Shown here in pieces: positions 25,620 to 35,420 of a stretch of DNA of 64,000 bases (position 1 is its first letter; every line of letters starts with the position of its first letter). Made by a program: the position numbers and the translations under genes. The notes under the pieces were generated by a model. The model made no database searches and was not told the origin of the DNA. It saw only the letters and a program-made list of their open reading frames with translations. The DNA comes from Butyrivibrio sp. GTDB taxonomy: Bacteria; Bacillota; Clostridia; Lachnospirales; Lachnospiraceae. The stretch spans positions 62,001 to 126,000 of the forward strand of contig JAFXTN010000011.1 in NCBI GenBank assembly GCA_017535785.1, read 5' to 3'.

Positions 25620-28319
25620 TTAGTTTTTCCACCTGTTTTTTAAATCACTCTGAAGCTTATAAAGAGTATTCAGAGCGTCCATCGGCGTAAGAGTCGTTAT
25701 GTCGATCTCTTCGAGTCTCTTAAGCACGTCTTCATCTGTTACAGTATCAAAAAGTGACATCTGATCAATATCGACATCGTCATAATGCGTTACTTTGACT
25801 TTTTTATCATTTCTGCTTTCCTTGGCAATTGACTGAACCTTATCTGTAATGTCATTGTCGGTAAGCTCAGCAACAATCTCCTTTGCCCTGTCTATGACCA
25901 TATCGGGCACACCTGCAAGCTTAGCTACCTGAATACCGTAGCTCTTATCAGCTCCGCCTTTTATTATCTTTCTGAGAAAGACAATGTCGTCACCGTTTTC
26001 TTTAACAGCGATACAATAGTTGTTTACATTGTCCATCTTGCCTTCAAGCTCAGTGAGCTCATGATAATGTGTGGCAAAAAGCGTCTTTGCTCCAAGTATC
26101 TTGCGATTACTTATGTGCTCGGTAACAGCCCAGGCTATCGCAAGTCCGTCATAGGTAGATGTTCCTCTTCCAATCTCATCAAGGATAAGAAGTGAATTGG
26201 GCGTCGCATTCCTCAAGATATTGGCCACTTCGTTCATCTCAACCATAAAGGTCGACTGACCGCTGCCAAGGTCATCCGAAGCACCTACTCTTGTAAATAT
26301 CCTATCCACAACACACATGTCCGCCTTCTCTGCAGGAACAAAGCTTCCGATCTGAGCCATAAGAGTGATAAGTGCGGTCTGCCTCATATATGTTGATTTA
26401 CCGGCCATATTTGGACCTGTGATAATGGATATACAACGCTTTTTATTATCAAGATATGTATCATTTGCAATGAACATATCCGATGCATCAAGCATCATCT
26501 CAACAACAGGATGTCTGCCGTTTTTGATGTTGATCACGCCTTTATCGTTTATAGAAGGCTTAACGTAATGATTCTTTTCTGCGACATAGGCAAGTGATGT
26601 ATATACGTCCAATAGAGCTATCGCCTTAGCCGTAGTCTGGATCCTGTCGATCTCAAGAGCGATCGAATCCCTGATCTTACAAAACATCTCATACTCAAGG
26701 TTATTCAGCTTATCCTGAGCATTTAGTATCGTATCCTCAAGCTCTTTTAACTTAGGAGTCGTATATCTTTCGCAGTTAGTAAGAGTCTGTTTTCTTATAA
26801 AGTAATCGGGGACCATATCCTTATTGGAATTGGTGACCTCGAATGAATATCCGAATACATTGCTGTACTTGATCCTGAGATTCTTGATACCGGTCTTTTC
26901 TTTTTCTTCTTCCTCAAGCTGAGCAAGCCAAGTCTTTCCGTTTGATCCGGCCTCTCTGAAATGATCGATATCTTTATCAAAGCCTTCCTTGATGATGCCG
27001 CTCTCCTTGATAGTAAGAGGCGGTTCCTCAACGATAGCGCTGTCTATGATATCGTGGATATCTTTAAGAGGATCAAGTCTCTCCGTGAGTTCTTTAAGCT
27101 CATTATCATCCTGAACATCCAAAAGTGATGTGAGGATTGCAGGGATCATTGCGATAGAATTTCTAAACGCAAGAAGGTCTCTCGGATTTGCAGTCTTAAA
27201 GATGATCTTGGACATAAGTCTTTCAAGATCGTACACCGGTCCGAGATACTCTCTTATCTCTTCTCTAGTGACAACGTTCTTTACGAAGGTTTCAACCGCG
27301 CCTTGACGCTTTATTATCTCAGCTTTATCGATAAGAGGCTGCTCTATGAACGAACGCAAGGTTCTCGCACCCATAGCAGTCTTGGTCTTATCAAGCACCC
27401 ATAAAAGAGTTCCTCTTTTTTGCTTATCACGCATTGTCTCAACAAGCTCCAAGTTCCTTCTCGTAAAGCCGTCAAGAAGCATGTATTTACTTGTAAGGTA
27501 CGGATAGATGTGAGTGATATTAGTTATCTCAGCCTTCTGCATATCAGTAAGATACTGAAGAAGGGCTCCTGCAGCGATCACTCCGCAAGGGAAATCATCT
27601 ATGCCGAGACTTATGAGCGATGATACTTTAAAGTGCTTTAAAAGCAGCTTCTTGGTAGTCTCATCGTCAAAATATCTTGATTCAAGCGGATTAACAAAGA
27701 CACTCATTCTGTTCTTTATCTCATCCATATCGATGCCGCTAAAATTAAATGCATCATTGCAGATAAGCTCTGTCGGCATATATTTGCCGATCTCGTCCAT
27801 TACACCGCGGAGTGAATCGACTTCCGTAAGGAAGTAATCACCCGTCGTAACGTCTGCGATTGAAATTCCTGTGATATCCGATGAGTAAAAAATACTCATG
27901 ATGTAATTGTTCTTACTCTCCTCAAGAGACTGCATATTGAGATTGGTTCCGGGAGTAACGATCCTCGTAACCTCTCTTTTTACAATACCCTTTGCAAGCT
28001 TAGGATCCTCAGTCTGCTCACATATAGCAACCTTGTAACCCTTAGAAACAAGCTTATTGAGATAAACATCAACGGCATGGAACGGAACACCGCACATCGG
28101 CGCTCTTTCTTCAAGTCCGCACGCTTTTCCCGTAAGTGTAAGCTCAAGCTCTCTTGAAGTAACGATCGCATCGTCAAAAAACAGTTCGTAAAAGTCGCCT
28201 AGTCTGTAGAACAAAATGCAGTCCTTATTCTCCATCTTAGTCCTAAGATAGTGCTGCATCATAGGCGAGACTTTTTCTATATCAATATTATCGTAATTGT
28301 AGTTCGTGGTATTTTCCAC
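25620..28319 (-). CDS. mutS: DNA mismatch recognition protein MutS
   Basis: 899 residues. Mismatch-binding domain I includes the Phe-x-Glu motif (YRLGDFYELFFDDA), then connector, core and clamp, and ABC-type ATPase with Walker A GPNMAGKSTYMRQ, STFMVEMNE and Walker B LLILDEIGRGTSTYDGLA. It recognises mispairs and recruits MutL. It is flanked by miaB upstream and mutL downstream in one tight cluster. Confidence 0.98.
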   Translation of the reverse strand: MENTTNYNYDNIDIEKVSPMMQHYLRTKMENKDCILFYRLGDFYELFFDDAIVTSRELELTLTGKACGLEERAPMCGVPFHAVDVYLNKLVSKGYKVAICEQTEDPKLAKGIVKREVTRIVTPGTNLNMQSLEESKNNYIMSIFYSSDITGISIADVTTGDYFLTEVDSLRGVMDEIGKYMPTELICNDAFNFSGIDMDEIKNRMSVFVNPLESRYFDDETTKKLLLKHFKVSSLISLGIDDFPCGVIAAGALLQYLTDMQKAEITNITHIYPYLTSKYMLLDGFTRRNLELVETMRDKQKRGTLLWVLDKTKTAMGARTLRSFIEQPLIDKAEIIKRQGAVETFVKNVVTREEIREYLGPVYDLERLMSKIIFKTANPRDLLAFRNSIAMIPAILTSLLDVQDDNELKELTERLDPLKDIHDIIDSAIVEEPPLTIKESGIIKEGFDKDIDHFREAGSNGKTWLAQLEEEEKEKTGIKNLRIKYSNVFGYSFEVTNSNKDMVPDYFIRKQTLTNCERYTTPKLKELEDTILNAQDKLNNLEYEMFCKIRDSIALEIDRIQTTAKAIALLDVYTSLAYVAEKNHYVKPSINDKGVINIKNGRHPVVEMMLDASDMFIANDTYLDNKKRCISIITGPNMAGKSTYMRQTALITLMAQIGSFVPAEKADMCVVDRIFTRVGASDDLGSGQSTFMVEMNEVANILRNATPNSLLILDEIGRGTSTYDGLAIAWAVTEHISNRKILGAKTLFATHYHELTELEGKMDNVNNYCIAVKENGDDIVFLRKIIKGGADKSYGIQVAKLAGVPDMVIDRAKEIVAELTDNDITDKVQSIAKESRNDKKVKVTHYDDVDIDQMSLFDTVTDEDVLKRLEEIDITTLTPMDALNTLYKLQSDLKNRWKN

Positions 28320-28340
28320 GGCGTAGTACCCCTTACTGCA

Positions 28341-29813
28341 TTATATTTTTTCGCCAAAATAGTAGAACCCGTGACATTCGTTAAGCTTAACCTTGACGAA
28401 TTCGCCGATAAGTTCTTCTCCTCCCGGGAAATGAACCAAAGTATTGTTGGACATTCTTCCCGTCATGAGCGAAGAGTCATGCTCATTCACACCCTCAACA
28501 AGAACATCTTCGCATCTTCCGACAAGCTTGGAAGCCTGCTCTTTGGCAGTCTCCTGAACTACCTTGAGAAGCCTGTCAAAATTCTCCTTAACTTCATTTT
28601 CCGGAACCTGATCCTCAAATTTAGCCGCAGGAGTGCCTGCTCTCTTTGAATATATAAAAGTAAAAGCATTATCGAATTTTACTTTGTTGATCACATCAAT
28701 GGTATCATCAACATCAGCTGCAGTCTCACCCGGGAAACCTACGATGATATCGGTTGTGATAGCCACATCGGGAATACGCTCTCTTATCTTATTTGCAAGA
28801 GTAAGGAATTCTTCCTTGGTATAATTTCTGTTCATCCTCTTAAGGACCTTGGTGCTACCGGACTGAAGAGGAAGATGGATATGACGTGCTATCTTGGGAT
28901 TATTGGCGATAACATCGATGACATCATCCTTAAAATCCCTGGGATGAGGAGTCATAAACCTAACTCTTTCAATACCATCAACCTTAGCAACTTCATCAAG
29001 AAGCTGTGCAAAAGACATTGCGTCCTTATCCTGCTTTTTAAGATCATTGGCATACGAATTTACATTCTGTCCAAGGAGCATGATCTCCTTAACACCGTCA
29101 GCTGCAAGCTTCTCACACTCCCTAATGATATCCTTGGGATTTCTGCTTCTCTCACGGCCTCTTACATACGGAACGATACAGTACGTACAGAATTTGTCGC
29201 AGCCAAACATGATATTGACACCTGATTTATAAGCATACTTACGTACAACGGGAAGATCTTCAACAATCTTATCCGTCTTCTCCCAGATATCGATGATCAT
29301 CTTATCAGAGCAAAGTGTTGTATATAAAAGTTCAGAGAATTTGTAGATATTATGCGTTCCGAAAATAAGATCTACAAACCTATAGCTCTTTTTGATCTTT
29401 TCAACAGCGCCGGGTTCCTGCATCATACATCCGCAGATGGCGATCTTCATATATGGATTCTTTTTCTTAAAATTACTGCACTGACCAAGTCTTCCGAGGA
29501 CTCTCTGATCCGCATTGTCTCTGACCGTACAGGTGTTATAGATAACAAATTCGGCATCCTCCGACTCCGTCTCTTCATAACCTACAAGCTTAAGAGCAGC
29601 AAGAAGTTTTTCAGAATCCCTTGCATTCATCTGACAACCAAATGTCACAACGCAAGCTCTTGGTTTCCTTCCAAGCTCTTTTTCAATTTTGGAAACTATG
29701 CTCCTTGCTTTATCAATATAATCAAGCTGCCTTATGCTTTCTTCGTCTGTGATCTCTTCCCTGCAAGAATTTAAAATATTAATCTTGTTCTTTTCTATAT
29801 TTTCAATTGCCAT
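28341..29813 (-). CDS. miaB: tRNA-2-methylthio-N6-dimethylallyladenosine synthase
   Basis: 490 residues. N-terminal UPF0004 domain with its cluster cysteines (FGCQMN, NTCTVR, CGCM), radical SAM cluster motif CDKFCTYC and C-terminal TRAM domain. It adds the 2-methylthio group to i6A37 made by MiaA, encoded in the same cluster. An N-terminal extension of about 55 residues precedes the core, common in clostridial MiaB. Confidence 0.96.
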   Translation of the reverse strand: MAIENIEKNKINILNSCREEITDEESIRQLDYIDKARSIVSKIEKELGRKPRACVVTFGCQMNARDSEKLLAALKLVGYEETESEDAEFVIYNTCTVRDNADQRVLGRLGQCSNFKKKNPYMKIAICGCMMQEPGAVEKIKKSYRFVDLIFGTHNIYKFSELLYTTLCSDKMIIDIWEKTDKIVEDLPVVRKYAYKSGVNIMFGCDKFCTYCIVPYVRGRERSRNPKDIIRECEKLAADGVKEIMLLGQNVNSYANDLKKQDKDAMSFAQLLDEVAKVDGIERVRFMTPHPRDFKDDVIDVIANNPKIARHIHLPLQSGSTKVLKRMNRNYTKEEFLTLANKIRERIPDVAITTDIIVGFPGETAADVDDTIDVINKVKFDNAFTFIYSKRAGTPAAKFEDQVPENEVKENFDRLLKVVQETAKEQASKLVGRCEDVLVEGVNEHDSSLMTGRMSNNTLVHFPGGEELIGEFVKVKLNECHGFYYFGEKI

Positions 29814-29815
29814 TA

Positions 29816-31060
29816 TTAAAACTCTTTTCCGTATGCATCCACTATTCCGAGAAGGATGTCAACCACCTTTCTCATCTCCTGAACAGATGCATATTCATAT
29901 TTGCCATGATAATTATATCCGCCCGTACACAGATTGGGACAAGGAAGCCCCTTATACGAAAGCGCTGCGCCGTCCGTGCCGCCTCTTATAGGCGAATCGA
30001 TCGGCAAAATATCGAGATTTTCCATCACACGCTTAGCATTCTCAACAAGATGCATGTGCGGTCTGATCTTTTCGATCATATTGTAGTACTGGTCAGTAAC
30101 AGTAACTTCAACAGTTCCTTCTCCGTACTTTTTATTCAGAAAATCTGCAGCAGCCGTAAAGAGCTCTTTCTTTTCATTAAAAAGATGCTCATCGTGATCT
30201 CTTATGATATAAGATGCCGTAGCACTTTCCGTACTTCCCTCAATGCCTGTCAAATGAAAGAAGCCTTCTCTTTTCTCTGTATACATAGGATTCTGAAACT
30301 CAGGTAAAAGAGAATGGAACTCGTAGCAGATAAGTGATGCGTTTATCATCTTATTCTTGGCATCGCCGGGATGAACGCTTCTTCCGTTAACCTTTATGAT
30401 ACCCTCTGCCGCATTGAAATTCTCATATTCGAGCTCACCGAGCTTACCGCCGTCAACAGTATATGCATAATCTGCACCGAATCTGTCGATGTCAAAAAAG
30501 GCTGTTCCCTCACCGATCTCTTCATCAGGCGTAAAGGCTATCCTTATCTCGCCGTGCTTAACTTCGGGATCGGACAAAAGAGCTTCCGCCATAGTCATGA
30601 TCTCGGAAACACCGGCCTTATCATCAGCTCCCAAAAGAGTAGATCCGTCGGTGACGATCAGATCCTCACCGATGTGATTAAGAAGCTCCGGGAAATCCTT
30701 AGGTGAAAGGATGACCTTGCCTTCTTTATCGAGCAATATATCCGTTCCCTCGTAGCCATCAACTATGCGCGGCTTTACATCTTTTCCACTGACTTCATCG
30801 GAAGTATCCATATGAGCCACAAAGCCGATTATCGGTCTGTCCTTACCATCCTCGATGTTACCGGGGATCTTGGCATATACATAGCAGTGCTCTTCATCAT
30901 AAAAGACATCGCTCGCACCGATCTCTTCAAGCTCCTTTTTTAAGATCTTGGCAAGATCGTGCTGCTTCATTGTAGAGGGCGACGTTCCGGAATCGGGATC
31001 CGACTGCGTATCAACCTTTACATATCTTAAAAATTTTTCAATTACATCAGGTTTATTCAT
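29816..31060 (-). CDS. pepT: Tripeptide aminopeptidase PepT
   Basis: 414 residues, M20B family. Metal-site residues in GFVAHMDTSDEVSG, the LLGADDKAGVSEIM block, FTPDEEIGEGT, YTVDGG and the C-terminal RGGTDGAALSYKGLPCPNLCTGGYNYHG. It removes N-terminal residues from tripeptides in the cytoplasm. It overlaps the start-side gene (GH13-like) by four bases and lies two bases before miaB. Confidence 0.96.
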   Translation of the reverse strand: MNKPDVIEKFLRYVKVDTQSDPDSGTSPSTMKQHDLAKILKKELEEIGASDVFYDEEHCYVYAKIPGNIEDGKDRPIIGFVAHMDTSDEVSGKDVKPRIVDGYEGTDILLDKEGKVILSPKDFPELLNHIGEDLIVTDGSTLLGADDKAGVSEIMTMAEALLSDPEVKHGEIRIAFTPDEEIGEGTAFFDIDRFGADYAYTVDGGKLGELEYENFNAAEGIIKVNGRSVHPGDAKNKMINASLICYEFHSLLPEFQNPMYTEKREGFFHLTGIEGSTESATASYIIRDHDEHLFNEKKELFTAAADFLNKKYGEGTVEVTVTDQYYNMIEKIRPHMHLVENAKRVMENLDILPIDSPIRGGTDGAALSYKGLPCPNLCTGGYNYHGKYEYASVQEMRKVVDILLGIVDAYGKEF

Positions 31061-33036
31061 TTCTTTTTTGACTTTGTCTTACCTTTCTTTTTGGCATTTT
31101 CATTAAAGCGGCTGACATAGATCCTTGAAGATCGTGAAGTCAATGTATGCATGACAGCGTCCATTGCCTGTGCCTTATCACTTTGAGCGGTATCAGATAA
31201 TAGTTCCCACTCATAGCCGTCGGGAAGCTTTGGAAGCGCCAGCTCCGCATCAGTCCAGTGCATATTGTAACAAGCATATATAAACGGCTCTTTCGAATTC
31301 TTTTCATATAAGCCGCAATAAAGCATACCAAGTATATGTGAATGCCCCGAAAGGTCGGGCCTCCATGCTTCTCTTCCGTGACATGAAAGATCAGGATATC
31401 CGCATGAAATATAATCCATCAGTTTAAAAGGCTTTTCAGAATGAAGAATATTATATTTCTTTCTTAAACCGATCAGGAAATTAACATAATCAAACAAATC
31501 CCTGTTCTTGTCAAGAGCCTTCCAATCAACCCAGCCCGTCTCGTTATCCTGACAGTAAGGATTGTTGTTGCCGCCCTGAGAATTACCGAATTCATCTCCG
31601 CTAAAGATCATCGGAGTTCCCTGAGACAAAAGAAGCATTGTCATAATGTTCTTCATCTGCCTTGTGCGGAGCTCAAGGATGCTGCGCTTTTTGGTCCTGC
31701 CTTCAATACCACAGTTCCAGCTGTGATTCTCATCTGTTCCGTCTTTGTTGTTCTCGCCGTTCTCTTCATTGTGCTTGTGCTCGTAAGAAACGAGATCGGC
31801 AAGCCTAAAGCCCTCATAGTCACAGACGTAATTGACATTACCGTACTCAGAATTATTTAAGAGCATCGCCTTTAAGAAATCACTGCAACTGTTGTCATCG
31901 CCCTTAAGGAACCTTCTTGAAGCATAAAGGAATGCAGTGTTATAGCTTGCTAGGCTCTTTTTCGGATTCTCACTCTCTCTGTGGTAATCCTCATAGTCAA
32001 ACCAGTCATACCAGATCTTAGCATCGGTAAAAAGAGGATCCTTAAAAATAAGCTTTTTAGGAATGCGGGCTCCCTTTAGATGGAAACCGTCCACATGATA
32101 TGAGCATCTCCAGAATCTAAGGGCATCTAAGATAAGGCTCTCACTCTCATCTTCCTCAAAGTAAAACTGAAGGATGACTTCAATGCCGCTTTTATGCATC
32201 GTCTTTATGAAAGTCTTAAATTCATTCTGAGCATCACTTGGATCAGCACAGTACGAAGTTCTAGGAGCAAAGTAATAACCCTTTTTATAGCCCCAATAAT
32301 TAATCCTGTGCTTTATCATATTCTTTCCGACAATGCTTCCGTCCTTTGAATATACAAGTTCCTTGGCATTACCGGGAATATCTTTTTCGCCGTTTCTTTT
32401 CTTGGACCTTTTGGGCTTTTCTAGCTCATCCATCTCATAACAAGGCATAAGCTCAACCGCTGTGATACCAAGAGCTTTGAGGTGATCTATCTTTTCAAGG
32501 ATACCTTTAAAGGTGCCTCTTACAGAAGCCGGAAGACCGCTCGAAGCGCTCTTTGTAAAGCCTCTTACATGCATCAGATAAATAAGGCTTTCGTTGTAAG
32601 GGATATCAAGAGGTAAATCATCGCCCCAATCATAACAGTTAAAAGAATTTCCGTTTACGGATTTATTTCGAAGAACGGCCCTTATATCGGCGTCGTCAAC
32701 ATCCTTTCCAAAGCCTTCAAGACCTAAAATATGCTCTGCGTAAGGGTCACAAAAGAATTCATCACCGTTAAAGAAATTATAAGAAGTATATTCATCGATA
32801 TTACTGATGCCGCTTATCCTTGCGGAATAGATATCGCCTCTTTTTACATCCTTGGGAAGCTCTATCTTAAAAGTCTTGCTGGGATCGCTCGTTTTCTTTC
32901 CCTTAGCTGAAAAGAGCTTGATACCGCATGTATCCGCATCCTCAAATACGGCGCGGACAACAAGGCTCTTATCGTAATCTATATAACATCCGAGCGGATA
33001 TGGCTTTTCTTTATGGATCACATATTTTAAAGACAT
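31057..33036 (-). CDS. GH13 glycogen-debranching-like protein with lost catalytic residues
   Basis: 659 residues. Overall like GlgX/isoamylase (GH13_11): N-terminal CBM48-type domain, barrel, and family stretches such as ITAVELMPCYEM, WGYKKGYYFAP, ENGENNKDG, SWNCGIEG and QGTPMIFSGDEFG. The catalytic regions are altered: region I, normally DVVFNH, reads QFYFEE (Gln290); region II FRFD reads FHLK, so the nucleophile Asp is Lys321; the acid/base Glu motif is not recognisable; region IV HDGF reads YEGF (Tyr407-Glu408). Hydrolase activity is therefore doubtful. The frame is intact. Its end overlaps pepT by four bases. C-terminus is Lys-rich. Could be a carbohydrate-binding or regulatory paralogue. 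Confidence 0.8.
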   Translation of the reverse strand: MSLKYVIHKEKPYPLGCYIDYDKSLVVRAVFEDADTCGIKLFSAKGKKTSDPSKTFKIELPKDVKRGDIYSARISGISNIDEYTSYNFFNGDEFFCDPYAEHILGLEGFGKDVDDADIRAVLRNKSVNGNSFNCYDWGDDLPLDIPYNESLIYLMHVRGFTKSASSGLPASVRGTFKGILEKIDHLKALGITAVELMPCYEMDELEKPKRSKKRNGEKDIPGNAKELVYSKDGSIVGKNMIKHRINYWGYKKGYYFAPRTSYCADPSDAQNEFKTFIKTMHKSGIEVILQFYFEEDESESLILDALRFWRCSYHVDGFHLKGARIPKKLIFKDPLFTDAKIWYDWFDYEDYHRESENPKKSLASYNTAFLYASRRFLKGDDNSCSDFLKAMLLNNSEYGNVNYVCDYEGFRLADLVSYEHKHNEENGENNKDGTDENHSWNCGIEGRTKKRSILELRTRQMKNIMTMLLLSQGTPMIFSGDEFGNSQGGNNNPYCQDNETGWVDWKALDKNRDLFDYVNFLIGLRKKYNILHSEKPFKLMDYISCGYPDLSCHGREAWRPDLSGHSHILGMLYCGLYEKNSKEPFIYACYNMHWTDAELALPKLPDGYEWELLSDTAQSDKAQAMDAVMHTLTSRSSRIYVSRFNENAKKKGKTKSKKK

Positions 33037-33142
33037 ACAGTCTTCCTTTCGTGATGGATTTTGAAAGCAAAATAAGCTTATTTTAATGCATACATAAGCC
33101 TTAATATTTTATCACATATTAAGTATATATGCACTCGAAGTA

Positions 33143-33151
33143 TGCTATAAT
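33143..33151 (+). promoter_or_regulatory. Extended -10 promoter of the DUF1292 gene
   Basis: TGCTATAAT, an extended -10 with perfect TATAAT (33146-33151), 41 bases before the start codon. No strong -35 is seen, as is usual for extended -10 promoters. Confidence 0.6.
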
Positions 33152-33192
33152 CTAGATAGAATCGATGAAAAAAGATTTCAGGAGGAACATTG

Positions 33193-33552
33193 ATGGAATT
33201 TTCCAAGATTGCTACAGATATGAATACCAAAATAGAAAACGATGAGCAGATGACTGTCGATATCGAGCTTGATGACGGCAAGGTTGTTACATGTGCCATC
33301 ATTATCGTACTTACAGTCAACTCTAAAGACTATATCGTTCTTCTTCCTCTGGATAAAAACGGCCAGAACAACGACGGTAACGTTTGGTTCTATGAATTTA
33401 TATATAAGGGCGGCGATGAAGAGCCTGAGCTTGGCTATATTTATGATGATGCCGAGTATGACGCTGTTTCCGAAGCCTTTAACCTCTATCTCGACGATGT
33501 TGAATTCGACGAACTCATAGACCTTCCCGAGGAAGATTCAGAGTCTTTATGA
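33193..33552 (+). CDS. DUF1292 domain protein
   Basis: 119 residues, acidic. Contains the DUF1292 pattern of beta strands (TVDIELDDGKVVTCAI, KDYIVLLPLDKNG, GNVWFYEFIYKG, DEEPELGYIYDDAEYDAVSEAF). Function unknown; in many Firmicutes a DUF1292 gene lies near yrrK/alaS-type genes, which is not the case here. ATG 33193 has GGAGG at 33181-33185. The last 67 bases are also the antisense of the helicase gene's 3' end. Confidence 0.85.
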   Translation: MEFSKIATDMNTKIENDEQMTVDIELDDGKVVTCAIIIVLTVNSKDYIVLLPLDKNGQNNDGNVWFYEFIYKGGDEEPELGYIYDDAEYDAVSEAFNLYLDDVEFDELIDLPEEDSESL

Positions 33553-35420
33553 TCTGTCTTCCACAAATACTTAATTGGTTTTAAAAACCTTGATGGGAGC
33601 ATTTTATTATCCTCATCACCCGTAATATACGACATTATGAGCGCCTCTTTCGCCCTGGTCATACCGACATAGAGCATGCGGCGCTCTTCTTCTGTCTGCA
33701 CTTCACTAACTGCACTTCTCGAAGGGATTATGCCTTCATTTAGGCTGGGTAACCAGACATATCTAAACTCCAGTCCTTTGGAACCGTGCATGGTATATAT
33801 ACTCACACAGTTCTTATTCTTATTTATCTTATGATCCTTATCCTGCTTATTCGCTGTAAATTCATTCCTGTATTCGATCATAAATTTAGAACAATCAACA
33901 GCCTCAGATGCTTTTTCATATAGCCTGTCAAGTGCTTCTTGTGAGTCCGGATAAAGCTTATCAATCCCTACTTGTTTCCTCAGATATCTGATACAGAGAG
34001 AAGGCCTTAGATGCGATAGCATATTTATATGTCTGAATAATCTCTTTATCTCATCGCATCTTTCTCTGTTTCCTTTATAATACCTAAGAAGCACTGCCTC
34101 GTTTACTTTTTCATCCGTTAGCGCATCTCTCGAAATATATCTGAGAGGCTTATTCATGATCTTTAAAAAATCCGCCCTTTTTCTCCCAAGATAAGTAAAT
34201 TCAAGATAGGAAAGGCACAGATCAACAGCCTCATCAATCCCCTTCTTTGCAAGAAGGTTTTCAAGGTTACTTGGTATACCGCAGCCTTTAAATATCTCAG
34301 CCATATTAAAGCACTCCGAGTTTGTCCTGAATATTATCGCGATGTCGGAAAGCTTACCCTTATAGGAATTAACAAAAGAAACAATGGCTGTATCCTGTTG
34401 CTTCTTAGAGTAAAAACGCCTTGCATACACCTTATCTCTTATACTTTCATCTGCAGAATATACAGCCTTTTTAAACCTTAGCTTATTTTCATCGATAACC
34501 AGCTTAGATGCACCTATTATCTTTGCTCCCGACCTGTAATTGGCCTCCAGCTTTATGATCTTTACATCTTTTTCTTTATTCTCATCCAAAAAGAGCTTCA
34601 TAAGCCCGGGATCGGAACCTCGAAAACCGTATATAGACTGATCGTCATCGCCGACAACAAACACATTACCGTCTTGAGGCTTTATAAGATCCACAGCTTT
34701 CTTTTGCATCAAGTTAATATCCTGATATTCGTCGATAAGGATATACTTATACTTTTCCGAAAAAACATTCTTTCTTTTTGTAAGCTCTTTACTGCATTCA
34801 ATGATCATATCATCGAAGTCTATCTTCCCAAATTCCAAAAGACGCTTTTCATACTCTGATCTGATCTCATCAAAATGTTCAAAATACGGGATGTTATCTG
34901 CATTTAATAAACTTCCCTCATCTTCTATGATACCGGTGTTTTTTATTTTCGATAACTTCTCCAAAATATCTCCGGCAGTATCAACAACTTCCGTTTTCCC
35001 TATATCATCTTTTATGAACCTATACAGGATGTCTGTCATTATCTTAAGCTTAAAGCTTTCGGTAGCTATTTCGAGCTTAGCTCTTTTACCTTGTGTAGAG
35101 CGTAGCGCTATAAGAATGTGATAAAAAATGGAATGAAAAGTGCCAAATGACACTTCGGGATAAGAACTATCCGTGATCTTCATGAATCTTTGCTGCATTT
35201 CGTAAGCAGCGTATCTGGTAAATGTTATGACTAAAATGGATGACGGCATTACGCCAAGATTTTCTATAAGATATTTGATCCTATGAACTATTACGAAAGT
35301 TTTGCCGCTTCCCGGCCCCGCAAGGATCATTGCAGGGCCGTCTTTATGAGTCACAGCCTCATACTGTGCGGCATTTAAAGTAATACTGCCATCCTTAAAA
35401 ATAAGGATTTTATTTTTCAA
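33486..35420 (-). CDS. UvrD/PcrA-like superfamily 1 helicase
   Basis: 644 residues. Motif [10 protein letters not shown]-motif (LNAAQYEAV), [33 protein letters not shown] region LEANYRSG and [28 protein letters not shown] 3'-5' DNA helicase probably acting in repair; shorter than PcrA (about 730). TTG 35420 is preferred because AGGA (35431-35434) lies ten bases away; an earlier TTG at 35429 is too close. It overlaps gltX by 11 bases. Its last 22 residues, Ser-rich, are encoded entirely opposite the DUF1292 gene. Confidence 0.93.
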   Translation of the reverse strand: MKNKILIFKDGSITLNAAQYEAVTHKDGPAMILAGPGSGKTFVIVHRIKYLIENLGVMPSSILVITFTRYAAYEMQQRFMKITDSSYPEVSFGTFHSIFYHILIALRSTQGKRAKLEIATESFKLKIMTDILYRFIKDDIGKTEVVDTAGDILEKLSKIKNTGIIEDEGSLLNADNIPYFEHFDEIRSEYEKRLLEFGKIDFDDMIIECSKELTKRKNVFSEKYKYILIDEYQDINLMQKKAVDLIKPQDGNVFVVGDDDQSIYGFRGSDPGLMKLFLDENKEKDVKIIKLEANYRSGAKIIGASKLVIDENKLRFKKAVYSADESIRDKVYARRFYSKKQQDTAIVSFVNSYKGKLSDIAIIFRTNSECFNMAEIFKGCGIPSNLENLLAKKGIDEAVDLCLSYLEFTYLGRKRADFLKIMNKPLRYISRDALTDEKVNEAVLLRYYKGNRERCDEIKRLFRHINMLSHLRPSLCIRYLRKQVGIDKLYPDSQEALDRLYEKASEAVDCSKFMIEYRNEFTANKQDKDHKINKNKNCVSIYTMHGSKGLEFRYVWLPSLNEGIIPSRSAVSEVQTEEERRMLYVGMTRAKEALIMSYITGDEDNKMLPSRFLKPIKYLWKTDHKDSESSSGRSMSSSNSTSSR

